From positions 61,076-125,075 of the forward strand of contig ADNK01001814.1 in NCBI GenBank assembly GCA_000320545.1: a stretch of DNA of 64,000 nt, in the 5' to 3' direction. A model generated the notes under the pieces. That model was given only the letters and a program-made list of their open reading frames with translations. It ran no database searches and was not told where the DNA came from. Positions 46,699-63,571 of the stretch are shown one piece after another. The stretch comes from Bigelowiella natans CCMP2755 (Eukaryota > Cercozoa > Chlorarachniophyceae). Within the stretch, counting starts at the first letter, position 1. Each line of letters opens with the position of its first letter. Made by a program: the position numbers and the translations under genes.

Positions 46699-49071
46699 AT
46701 GCTGCTGGTCGTGGTTCTGTTGCTGGGATCCTCCTCTTTGCTGTCAGTTGCTACATTTACTGAGCAACAGGTAATGAAAGACCGCGAGGAAGTGTTCGTG
46801 CCAACCGTTTAATTTAATCTTTGTGATTATCTTAGTCATTTTCCCAGGACTATGCAGTTTCATCGACCCCCAACCATAGGTGATCAGTCAAATTTAAAAT
46901 GAATTCTGCTCTTAGATATCTTAGCATGAGTACGGTTGCAGGCACGTGGAACAAACTAAAGGCTTCGATACGTTTGTGAATGCTTCCGGCGCTCTGGTGG
47001 TATATTTCTCGGCGTGGGACGATTTGACTGTGGTACAACTCTTCCGCCTTATGAAAATCTTTTGATTGATGCTTTTGAAGCAGATATATTCACTAAATTT
47101 GTTTGTACATCTGTTTAGCATGCTGTGTGCGTGTGTATGCATAGGCGTTCGTGTGTGATTGATGTAGGCACCAAAAAAATAGTTACCACTTTTTCCTGCA
47201 TAGTTGAGAAGTACTACCGATTTTGCGTTGATTCAAATCTAGTAATTGCATATAACAGGAAAATAACAAAACTTAAGCTTTTATGAGTCTCGAAATGCTG
47301 TTTGCTGATATTCTTGGCGCACCCGTTATTGTATAGTTTGGCCGATTCACAAGCGGATCGACGATCGATTACGATATTTTGGTAAATCATTCTTCAACAG
47401 GATGGATAGACGGCGCATTGTCTTCTGGTAGTGATGATTCATCTGTAGATTGCAGTGGGATATGGTGGAAGGATGGGGGAAACTGAGTATTTGAGAGGAT
47501 TCTTTGACATTTCTTCACAAGTTTTCACGCTATTCATATGAATGCCTTATATCACACCTTTTTGTTGGTAAGCACGGTTTAACGAACCCAAAGGCATTGC
47601 GATCGATCCTTCCATCAAGGACCGACCTGTTATTTATGCAGCGGAAGAGGTACTTATCATTCTTCATCTTCCATTTTAATCACACTTTCCACCCTCTGTT
47701 CAAAGCTTCACAACTCGCTCTTATAACACGGTGGTGTAGGAGAGATGGAGAGATGGAATAAAAATTAGTTCAGAAATTTAATTATTGCCTCTCACTGCTA
47801 ATGTCGGCTCATCATTAGGGCAACTTTGGCATACGCCGAATCGATGTGTACGCCGGAAACGTAACAACCTTCACAGGAAACGTAAATCTCCTTCAGAATA
47901 TTGTTTTATGCAAAATACTTGCTCTAGAATCTATTGCTTGCGAATCAAATCGTAATAGTACACGGCAGCTGTTCTTTTTGCTCCGTGATGCTGCCTATCA
48001 GCGCGCTAGAGGTTTCAAAACTTTTATAAGTTCGGATTGCTATTACTAAGCTTCGCCCTCACTTCCACGCCCCGAAATACTTTTCAACGCTGAACCCCAT
48101 TTGAGTCATTCCTCGCAATCCTTTGTACACCACAACAATCTTGAGTGTGCAGATGACCTCTTTTTCGTTATGACAGACTGCCTCAGATATCCCAGTCGAT
48201 GGCCCCGTATCGGTTGCAAGATTTGGACGGCCTTTCACGCTACAATTCGATAACTACGGCGGTTCTTTTATTCTTTACGTCAACGAAAAGGTGATAAAAG
48301 AAACAATGCCCTTCATATTAGAGGAGGGTGCAGTGTCCTCTCTATACACTTATGATTAGCGTTGGGCGCGCTCTCTGCCTTTGTGTTTCAAAGAGAATAG
48401 TCCATCAATAATCTATCAAGAAGACCGTATAAAGGAAGGTCGCCGATTCTGTTTTGGCCCCATCTGATTACCCAAGTTGAACTTCGTCCTCCCTGATCTC
48501 GTATCTGTAATAAACCGGTGTGGCACGCAGCCGTGCATCCCAGTCAAGGTCCTCTTTCATCTCACATGTTTCCCTTTCCGCCTCTATCAGAATGACCATG
48601 GGATACGGACGATTGATATGCACACCAAGATTGTGACTTCATTGTTACCCGCATCGCTCACTACTGGCGCTATAGACGGAGATCTTGCCTCCGCACGGTT
48701 TAGCCAGTTGATCAGCAATATCCGTTTATGGCGATTTGGGTCTCAAAAGATGCTATATCTGACTGACACACGTACGTACTGCGAGAGAGCGTCCTATCTA
48801 ATACGTTCGAATTGATCTCGAAAATAGAGCATTTTTCTCTTTTCCTCCGATACAGAGAGTGTATATGCAGAACAGCCAGCGTCAACGTAATGGGCATGAA
48901 TGTCTTCGCAAATACAGAGAATGACAGAGTTCGGGCCATAAATCTGCAAAATAATCAAGTTACAACACTAATCGGAGGGAATTCAGGAACAGGAGACGGT
49001 TGCATCCTCTTAGCTTGAAAAGTGTATAACTCATAAAGAGCTTTGTGTGTGTGTGTGTGTGTGTGTGTGAG

Positions 49072-49131
<60 letters not shown>

Positions 49132-49567
49132 TTCGATAGAGAGGGAGAGAGTGCGCAATTCGATTGACGGTGTTTTAAAGTCTGGTCTCTTCTTGCTCTT
49201 TCAGGGATAGGAACAAACGGATATTTTGATAGACCAAAGTAATCTATAATATAACGCACGCTCTTACACCATGAGCATATTTTTAGTCGATGAAGGGTAG
49301 ATGTCGTAGTAGTAGTAGCAGCAGCAGTAGCTTTTGGTAGTATCTAGGCACGTGCGTGCGTATTAAGGAGCCTTTGACCAATTCCGAGCCTAGTTTGCAC
49401 AAACGAATAATAACTCTTTTGATGATACCTTTGACCTCACAGAACTTTGGACATATTCAACACATCTACGGGCAATACCTTCATGCTTGTTGGAGGCACT
49501 GGGAATGGTGGGAGATTTCTAAAAGTTGTCAATATCTCCGGGTACTTGGAAACGCGTCTATCACATA

Positions 49568-49601
<34 letters not shown>

Positions 49602-50356
49602 CCACCTCGTTTATGTATGTATGATGGGTGTGCGCGCAAAGCTGTGTATCCAGGAGAATAGAGTAAAGATACATAAGAGTCTTCCTCGTCCTGAATATGC
49701 ATATAATTCCAACATAATCAGGTCCGGAGTGCAGGGTAGAAGTCTGAATATAATAGGCCGCACTTCCCAAAGGAGCATGTAAGAGTCACCTCCTAATGTT
49801 TCCTCCCCTCTCCCCCCCCTTGTATTAGTATTTGTGTAAATTGTGCTTGGCTATTCCACCGAATAATTGCTTTTCTCATAAGTAAAAGAAATCGGAACTG
49901 AGCCTTTAGGGGGGGTTAGGAAATCTAAAGAACACCAGCAAATTAGGAGAGGGCGAAGAATCGTATGCGATTCCAAGTTCCATATAACGATGTCTTCTTT
50001 ATTGAAACCAAGCCGAATGGGATATGTATTTCACAATTGCTGAAGCAAACTTTTCATTTGTGGCAGAGATTACGACGGCCCTGGAACTATGGCGACCTTT
50101 GCCAATGTTCAGGCTGTTCTATCTGACCCACGAGATCCGTACCGAATCTATGTTGGCGCGAAATGGGTGAGGAAAGACGATGGTGAAATGTGCCTATGCG
50201 GCATTCAGCAAGTTATTTCTACTTTTGCGCCTATGCGGCATTCAGCAAGTTATTTCTACTTTTGCTTGTTCTCCAAGCGGGTTTGGCTGTGTGTGTGTGT
50301 GTGTGCGTGCGCGCGCGCACGTGTGTGTGTGGGTGTGTGTGGCCGTATCGTAAGTA

Positions 50357-50429
<73 letters not shown>

Positions 50430-51820
50430 GTAACTGTGTGTATATGGAACTACTTTCAGAGCTCTAATATTCGCATCATCACGTATCCTACTTCGTCTCC
50501 GACACAAGCCCCCTCAATAACGCCTACTACATCCCCATCAACATCTCCCTCGCTAACACCATCGTCAGCACCGTCGTCTTCACCATCAAGTACTCCATCC
50601 TTTGCCCCATCCTCGTCGCCATCTTTTGCTCCATCATCATCGCCATCAGCGGGCCCATCATTGGCACCATCGTCAGCACCCTCGTTCTCTCCCTCGTTGT
50701 CACCTGTATCATCAGCGCCATCGTTGGGACCATCATCCACACCATCGCGTGCCCCATCCGCATCGCCCATAGTCATCACATCTTCCCCGACGCTTACTGG
50801 TGCTACTTCATCACCCTCAACGGGCCCATCATCAGCGCCATCATCAGCGCCCTCTTCCTCCCCTTCCTCCTTGCCATCTCAATCCCCATCCGTAACACCA
50901 TCCGCAACACCTTCGTCGTCTCCATCATCTGCGCCTTCCGCTTCGCCGACATCATCGCCGTCGTTGACACCCTCAAATTCACCCACACTCTCGCCAACAA
51001 CGATCTCACCAGCAACTTCCTCTCCAACAAGTAGTCCATCATCATCACCATCTTCAGCGCCTTCCTCCTCCCCAACATCGTTGCCATCAACATCGCCTAT
51101 ACCTATCACATCCTCACCAACAATAAATGGCGCGACTCTCTCCCCATCATCATCACCATCATCGTCACCGTCTTCGTCTCCTTCATCTTCCCCATCATCA
51201 ACACCTTCATCAGCCCCATCATCAACACCGTCTTTCTCCCCATCGCCTTCGCCATCTGGATCCCCATCATCAGCACCGTCCACCTCCCCAACCTCCTCAC
51301 CTTCATTATCCCCATCATCAGCACCGTCCACCTCCCCAACCTCCTCACCTTCAGTATCAACAGGAACCGTCTCGCCATCATCATCTCCTTCGTCATCACC
51401 AACGTTCTCGCCATCATCAGCAGCCCCCTCATCACTGCAGGACAACTTTATACCCACCATATCTCTTAGCGGCGCCGGCATCGTCAGCCCAGGCCAAGAC
51501 ATAGTGCTCACAGCGGCTATGAATTACCACCTTCAGTCGAAGAACAACAGCTTATCGATGGAAGACGTCGCCTCTTTCTCCTACCTCTGGGCGATTTCAA
51601 GGATTGCAAATAACGCAACAGGCCGCCCAGGCAAAGCCATTGATCTGTCTCAGACGCCCTCGTCCGTGACGACTGTCCTTACGATTCCCACGCAGATGCT
51701 CGATCCTGCTGAGCGCTATCAGGTCATCTTTGAGGCGAATATGACTAAGGTCTACGGGCCACAGCGCGGCCTTGTCTCGTTGACGGTAATACACGAGCGT
51801 ATGTGCTCCACGCAGAAACT

Positions 51821-51863
<43 letters not shown>

Positions 51864-53298
51864 GTGTGTGTGTGTGTGTGTGTATGTGTGTGTGTGTGTG
51901 CGTGTGTGAAAGAAAGAAGGAAGGAAAGAGAGAGAGGGAGAGAACGAGTTTTGCAGTGTTTTTCATTATTGCTTTCAAGGGATGTACTAGCACACGTACA
52001 CTGAAATGACTTGCTGAGGTTTCTGCCACCTCCACAGGATATTCTAGAAACTAGTGTCCGACCTCTCGTAGCGATGATCAAAGGCGTCGGAGACTTTCAG
52101 GAAATTCCAGCAAGCAGTATGGATCTTTACCTGGACGCCGGCTCGGTCTCATATGACCCTGAGGAGGCGAAGAATGCCACGAAAACCTTTGAATGGAGCT
52201 GCACTAATCACACGACACAGCAGCCATGCGCCCCATCTCAGATATCAGGAAATGGGGAAGTCTTCTCAATCCCATCACAGGCCCTTCGCTATTCCCCCGA
52301 TTTCCCTAGCATATTGAACATCACGGTAAACTTCTCTGTGGTGTCCAATGAAGGCACGCTACGACGCTCCAGCAGCCGCTCGCTGCTCGTGCGAGTGATC
52401 TCAAAGAGCTCTCCTGCGTTGTTCATTTCTGGGAAAAGCTTGATCCTATCTCGCAATGGGCTTATATCTCTCACGGCAAATCGGATTTCGAGTACCAACG
52501 CTGGTAGCGAAAGTGGCGGCGGCACGTACCGTTGGCAAATAAGCGATCCATCTTCTTCATCCCGTCCTTCCTTGCAATCTTTCCTCTCCTCCTCGCCGCA
52601 TCGTTCCCCCCTCTCTCTGCTCTCTTCATCGTCGGGGGCAGGATCAACTCTCGGAACCACTGCGTCTCTCGTCCTTCCTCTCTCTCAAATAGCAGCTGTG
52701 CAGCAGCAGCCGCAACAGAACAAATTCACCGTTTATGTCGAGAGAGAGTCAGAGAATCTCCTAGCATCGGTATGACTCTAGTGAGCACTAGCGTCCAGCA
52801 GCATGAGCAGCAACTCCCTCGAGCGTACATGCACGCGCAGATCTAATGATGTGAATGATGTTTTGTTTTGCTAGTCCTTGCAGGACCAGCGTTTTGGGGT
52901 TTGCGCTTGTTTGCTCACTCACAGCAATGCAACGATGACTCATGGCATGCCGATGTGTATTAAGGTTATAATCGAAGTCGTGGATGCTCCGAACCTGACG
53001 TCGATCCAGGTTCAGCCTTTATCCGGAACAGCGTATACGACAACGTTTGAGGCCACAGCTTCCGTGTCCATCTCGGATCCGATCGCGGCCCCAGTTTTGA
53101 CGTCTTTCTCTTACTTTCCTTCATTTACTAGCCAGTCTAATTCCCTGGTTCTTTGCCCCTACTCCTCTGCAAGAGGTGCGTATTGGCGTGCGTGTGTGTT
53201 TGTCGCTTGTCTGCGTGTTCGTGTGTGTTTGTGCTGCCAGCGGTATGATTGTGTAGGATTGTGAGGTGGGAAGGGGTAAACACATCTGCACGCCTTTA

Positions 53299-53352
<54 letters not shown>

Positions 53353-53371
53353 TAGGTTAGGCACAATGTAT

Positions 53372-53413
<42 letters not shown>

Positions 53414-53687
53414 GCTGTATTTGAAGCAAATGCGTCTGTCCCTCGCCTTGGTTTCTCACTGAGCCATAACCATAAATCGTAGACTGCAAATTTACTCTTC
53501 CGCCTGGAGACCACATGATTCTGATCGGGGCTAGAGACGTCTTAGGCGGCGTGTCTTCTAGGCAATTTGGCCCTGTTCGGGTGTTAGCGCAGCAGTATCC
53601 TTCGTTTGCATCACAGAGTTCCGAGTGCCTCAAGGCGTCTCAGGCCGTTTTCTTGTTGCGACAAATGGTGACTTCAAACACAATCAC

Positions 53688-53723
<36 letters not shown>

Positions 53724-56004
53724 ACACAGAGAGGGAGAGAGAGAGGGGGGTTAGGGGGAGGGGGGGGAGAGGAAAACAGGAGAGAAATGCAGACGCATGA
53801 CCCCATCCAGACTCAACGCAAGTAAGCATATGCATATAATTGCTGAATCATCATTCATCATCGTCATCGTAACTCTGTTCTCTGTGGCAAAGGCGGAGGA
53901 AGCATACCCCGCATTCCACGTCGAATATCATCGCTATGGACTCCGAAACGACATGTGTCGGAGCCTGAACAGCACGTTGAGTAACCTCTGGGATCTGGGG
54001 GACGTCACAAATATGCTCGGTCTCAGCCGCCTGGCTCTTGGCGTGATAGAGGAGATTCCTAAGAAGGGGGGAGGCGGAGAAGACATTCCACTCTCAGAAT
54101 GCCCAGATTATGCAGGGGCATTGGCCACCACGCCAACAACAAACACCGCGATCAGGTGAGGAGCTCTCTATTTTCTTTTAGACCATGCATACCATACATT
54201 TGGCAGTCATCTATCGATACATATGAATGAAGTTCTTTTGTTCTCGTTGGTTTCGTGCAGTGGATGTTCCACAGATGCAACCCTGCAGTCTCTCTCTTCG
54301 GAGCTTCGGCAAATCGTGTCCTCTTATGTTGCGAGAGCAGCCTCGGTTCCTTCGATCGCCCAAGGCGAAATCAGCCTCCTCGTCGCAGAAGCTCTGGATG
54401 ATGCAATCGGTATGTTCTTCTTCTAGGGACGCTTAGATTGCACGTGCTGATTACCCTGTGTGCGTTTCCTCTATTGTCATTCCTGAATATGCGCGCTGCC
54501 GATATTTCTACTGTCCCGATTACTACCCCCCTTCTTTGCTGCTCCCTAATAGATGACGTAGAAAGCAATGAAGAGGCAGAAACGATCCTGGACGCATTGG
54601 AAACGATAACAATCTATGCGAAGCCTGAGAGCTTAGCTTCTGAGCTCGGTCATGCACTCGCCGATGGATATTCCTCAATATTTCTGAAAACAAGCTCCTT
54701 CAGTGAGAGCACCGCTGTTTCGTCCAAGGCAGCAGTTCTCGCTGCCACGACAACGACATCAGCATCGTCATGCGCCCTCCTGAACCAAACTATAGACTCA
54801 ATAGATCTGCTCTTGCGAAGGGCCGGGCCAACCTCCCCTCCCCAGTCAAACACGGGAGGCGTGCAATACACCACGTCCGCATTCGACGCGACTACTGGCT
54901 CTATATTTGCGGATGAGGCTGGAGGTTTGAACGCAACTTCGTCGTTTCGCGTCTCTATTGACCCAACCGCCTCTGCCTCAACGACGACCTCGTTATCATC
55001 GCCAGGTAGTAGCACGTAATGATATAAGCTGTTTAGGTAAAAGTGGTTGCCGTATGATAGCTAACCAACCCTTGCCTCGCACTCTCCAATTGTTTTCACC
55101 TTTCTTTCGGGGTCTTACGGGCAAGGGGGGGGGAGGAAGGCTGGATTACATCCTTGAGTGGCACCGCCCTCCAAATCTCCCTGTTCATACGCAAAGCCCA
55201 GCCAGAGGGATATAGTACAAGGAGGATACCTCCTTTTTTGTGCGTTGTATGCTCCTTGTTGTCACGCCATAACTGTAAACATCGGGCGTTTATCAGGCGG
55301 CTACGAGCGTGCACAGAGTGTTCTCACCCTCCTCCGATTCGACACAGCAACCGTCTCGAGTTGCAGACAACAATCGCGTCAGATTGTGCAGGATCAATAC
55401 GCAGCGGGTGGGGCTGCTGGCGATGGCTTTGTGTTTGCTTCCCCAGACGTCGCCTCAGTTAACCTTTACAACGCATCAGGAGCGCGTCTGCTGTCATCAG
55501 GCGCGACTCACAGCGTTGAAGACGCGATAAGCTCCAACGTCACCATTGTTCTCACATCGGTGCAGGAACAGTGCGAGACGTCTAAGTTGTGCCGCTACTG
55601 GGATACGATTCTCCAGGCATGGAGCGGGGAGGGTTGCGCGTACAACGGCACGAGTGCTGATGGAACGCATCTTTGCGTGTGCAACCACCTGACTGAATTC
55701 ACTCTTCTTGCCGATCAAACGAGCTGTACGGCGGAAGAGAACGACGTCGAGGCTGGATATTGGGCATTAATTGGCGTGTTTCTGGCTATAGCTGCAGCAG
55801 CTTTGGTACAGATTGTACGGATGGGTGCTGGCGGGTTCAAGTCCGTACACTGCGTCTTGACACACCTCCTTATCGCTATTTATGCTGTCCTCAGGATTGT
55901 TAGCGTGTTGATGGTGAGCAAGCATTGAATAAATTTAAGAGGGAGGGGGAGAGGGGGGGAGGTAGCATTTTTTATTGATCTGGTGGTAAATGGACATGCG
56001 AGAG

Positions 56005-56075
<71 letters not shown>

Positions 56076-57511
56076 ATGAGAGAGAGAGAGAGAGAGCAAG
56101 AGAAGGGGAGAGAGGATCATAATCTGTGTCATCATTTTGGCATTTATCCCATTCTCAGGTCGCACGGCTGGTCGACGGTTTCGAGCACGCACGAATGCAC
56201 TTCGGCATTTCATTGGGGATTATAGCGCTTCCGTACTACATCGGCTTTACCCTCTATTGCCTTATAATTTTCCAATGGGTCAGTGTTATACACAATGCAC
56301 GACTCTCCAAAAACCCATTCGAACAATTCCAGAGGCGGTTCATAATGACCAGTGCCTTTCTCGGCGTTTCAGTCGTTGCTGCTGGCCTGGCATTCTTCTT
56401 GCTAGATCTCCCACCGTACGCTATCACGGGGGTCATCGTGGGAATCTCCCTACTCCTAATGGTAGCGTATCTTGTCTACGGCATGCTCCTTGCCGCGAAG
56501 GTCTCCGGAAAGGCAAATCCCACCAAGGCAGCTACAGCTCGCCGTTTCCGCCGTTTGGTATTCTGCGTGACGGTACCCATGTTCCTGAGCTCTTGCTGCT
56601 CAATCGCCATGCAAGCTGGCAATGAGATCTACGTATTCTTCCTCGCCGCCCTTTTCTGTGACGCGGCTGCCCTGGCTGTTGTCGTGTATATGCTCAAGGG
56701 CAAGGTTAGGACCGCGGCGAATGGAGGCAGTGAGAGCTCGTCCACCTCCCGCCGCCGCCGTGGAAGAACCCACCGTTCCAGAACAGGCCATGCATCATCG
56801 CAGCACAGCCGGTATGGGTCCCACCTCAGTCGTACGGGGGTAGCCGGGAAGTCCGGGCAAGGGGAGAACCATCACCGCAATGTGGCCTCTTCTGCTTCTC
56901 TCCTCGGTGCTGTCTCGATGCAGATGACACAGTTGAACAATACGAGCGTCATCTCGAAACTGCAGATGACTCAGCTAAACAGCACGGAGAACCGGGTGAT
57001 CCACGGGCTTGAAGTCAAAACCAGCGCGCAGAAAATGTCCGCGAAGCTGCCCGATCTAGAGGGCATTCCTGAGGAGAATGACGGCTCTGGATTAGCTAAC
57101 AGTAGACCGGACTCGGCCTACGCCGTGCGAGTAGGTTCGGTCATTGGCAGACCCGAGTCAAACAACCTCAGTACTCGAGGCGGGTCAAGCATTGGTAGGC
57201 CAGACTCAGGTTTTAGTGCGCGATTAGGCTCGAGTGTCATCACCGGTTCTCCTCGTGATTCCAACCGTCCCAGTTCAATGGCCTATCGCGGGAGCACACC
57301 TACCAATAATGCCGGCGTTGGCTTTTTGAGCCATACCGTCATTCCTGAGAAAGTAGAAGACGGGGTGGGGTTTGGGAACCACCCACTAACAGGGGACAAT
57401 GGTGCTCATTCGGCAAATAGCCTCGAGGTTTCTGGAAGAACATGTGACGAACTTTCACAGAACGGCAACTCAGAGACGGAAAGTAGATCGCAGGTAGATT
57501 TGCGCATTTAG
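46699..57511 (+). CDS. adhesion-type 7TM receptor: NHL propeller, Ser/Pro stalk, REJ, GPS
   Basis: About 23 exons, roughly 2,150 aa; most junctions close in phase. Exon 1 (46699–46770) is a signal peptide (MLLVVVLLLGSSSLLSVATF). Exons to about 50166 code NHL-type propeller blades, for example FNEPKGIAIDPSIKDRPVIY, GNFGIRRIDVYAGNVTTFTG, NDRVRAINLQNNQVTTLIGG and ATFANVQAVLSDPRDPYRIY. Exon 50459–51785 holds a stalk of about 310 residues of SPSSSPSSAPS-type repeats and the start of a REJ-like region. Exons 52038–53667 continue it (STNAGSESGGGTYRWQISD, KFTLPPGDHMILIGARD). Exon 55291–55917 carries the GPS: CRYWDTILQAWSGEGC … CVCNHLTEFTLL, with the HL/T cleavage triad. Seven hydrophobic segments follow, from YWALIGVFLAIAAAALVQIV to VFFLAALFCDAAALAVVVYM. 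TM3 onward (YYIGFTLYCLIIFQWVSVIH-NAR) resembles THH1/TOM1/TOM3 or related 7TM proteins. The tail is Ser/Arg-rich with repeated GRPxS words. Confidence 0.85.
49043..49127. repeat. (GT)n–(AT)n–(GA)n compound microsatellite in an intron
   Basis: Three dinucleotide blocks, about 26, 27 and 30 nt, abut without interruption in a receptor-gene intron. Confidence 0.95.
50191..50266. repeat. two-copy 37-bp tandem repeat in an intron
   Basis: GCCTATGCGGCATTCAGCAA followed by GTTATTTCTACTTTTGC occurs twice in succession, essentially identical, 25 nt after a splice donor of the receptor gene. Confidence 0.95.
50284..50430. repeat. (GT)n–(AT)n–(GT)n compound microsatellite
   Basis: A GT tract with a GCGCGC core, a TA tract of about 38 nt (50360–50398) and a second GT tract lie in the intron just before the Ser/Pro-stalk exon. 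Confidence 0.95.
51822..51945. repeat. (CT)n–(GT)n–(GA)n compound microsatellite
   Basis: CT tract (51822–51860), GT tract (to about 51908), then a purine GA-rich tract. It lies in the intron between the stalk exon and the next REJ exon. Confidence 0.95.
53302..53410. repeat. (CT)n–(GT)n … (AT)n compound microsatellite
   Basis: CT (53302–53338), GT (to 53352), a short unique stretch, then a TA tract of about 35 nt, in a receptor-gene intron. Confidence 0.95.
53689..53772. repeat. (CA)n then (GA)n/poly-G tract
   Basis: ACAC block (53689–53726), then GA-rich and G-rich sequence, in the following receptor-gene intron. Confidence 0.9.
56008..56105. repeat. (AT)n–(GT)n–(GA)n compound microsatellite
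   Basis: TA (56008–56052), GT (to 56074) and GA (to 56096) blocks in the intron that separates TM2 from TM3. The block order is related to that at 49043–49127. Confidence 0.95.
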
Positions 57512-57840
57512 GGCTTGCCTCTCTTCCTCTTCGCCTGCTGATGGCGACGAGCCTGCACTCATGTGGCCGTGTATGCGAGCTCATTTTGAGGATGCGTTTA
57601 TACAGAAGACAACTTCGCTATATCAAGATATATAGCGGAACGACAGCGCATTGCATACACAATGTACATCGCAACAGCCGCGTGATCTAACAACATGCAT
57701 CGCAACGCACAAGGCCATCGTTAGGTGTTTCGCGCCGAGTTACCTTGTGTCTAAGCGTCATTGCAGGCAGTACTTGGCGCTCGCATTCATACGCTAATAG
57801 CCACACGCAGCATAAATTACACGTACAGCTGTGCGACACG

Positions 57841-57881
<41 letters not shown>

Positions 57882-58538
57882 GCTAGCACGCGCGAACACG
57901 AACTTACATAGCTAGATTCATACACACACGTAGCTAGGTGTTTCGTCAACTTCACATGTGGAACAAACTAGCACAAGCACATGGTTGTCAAAATTTGAAA
58001 GCAACTTACTAGCTTGGTCCTCTTGCGCTTCTGCCTATCAGCTCGCTACGTACAGCGCACACCAGCTGCGTATTTGTGACGTCATCGGTGCCACCGCTAT
58101 GTTGTACAGCAATTAGCCTTGACAAGAGCGATTAGGATGTTCGAATGCATATATGAGCTACAGCATTAGGATGACTATTGGCATGACTTGTTCATACCGT
58201 CACATCCGTCGATCGAATGCGTTGATCATATTCAATATCACCCTTATTCCATCGCTCATTCTCACCTCGCCATCATGTGGCATCGTGCACATATTTCGTA
58301 AAGCAGGCCGTTCGATGATTGCATTGTTTGTTGTCTTTTTACTGGATCCGGCTTTTGTTCGCAACGACCCATTATCTCATTGTCTACCTCATTGCTACTA
58401 GGAGAGAGACCGCTCATAGGATATAACTCACCACTAATTCTTTTTTCCTGCAATGTTACATCCGCGTCGCACGAAGACAAAAGCGTCAGTATTATGCTAC
58501 CATGAATTCGAAAGGGGGGGGAGAGGAGGAGGGAGGAG

Positions 58539-58616
<78 letters not shown>

Positions 58617-58735
58617 AGATATGACACATACACGTTGGCAAATGAGAAATGGAAGCTCGTCATGAAACACGACGGTACAAAGCAAAACTACAACTCGAAA
58701 ACGATGGTATCCTGGCCGAAGTCCTCGGCATGTGG
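57512..58735. other. intergenic region between convergent receptor and patatin genes
   Basis: No gene recognised. It contains a (CA)n tract (57842–57876) and a GA-rich tract (58536–58613) in poly-purine context. An open frame at 58153–58401 has no recognisable feature. Confidence 0.6.
58536..58613. repeat. (GA)n microsatellite
   Basis: About 75 nt of GA dinucleotides with two single interruptions, preceded by G-rich sequence. Confidence 0.95.

Positions 58736-63571
<4,836 letters not shown>

Noticed and set aside
50456-51511. Minus-strand open frames rich in Asp/Gly or Met opposite the Ser/Pro stalk
   Set aside because: Antisense mirror of the repetitive Ser/Pro codons; the plus strand splices into the receptor gene.
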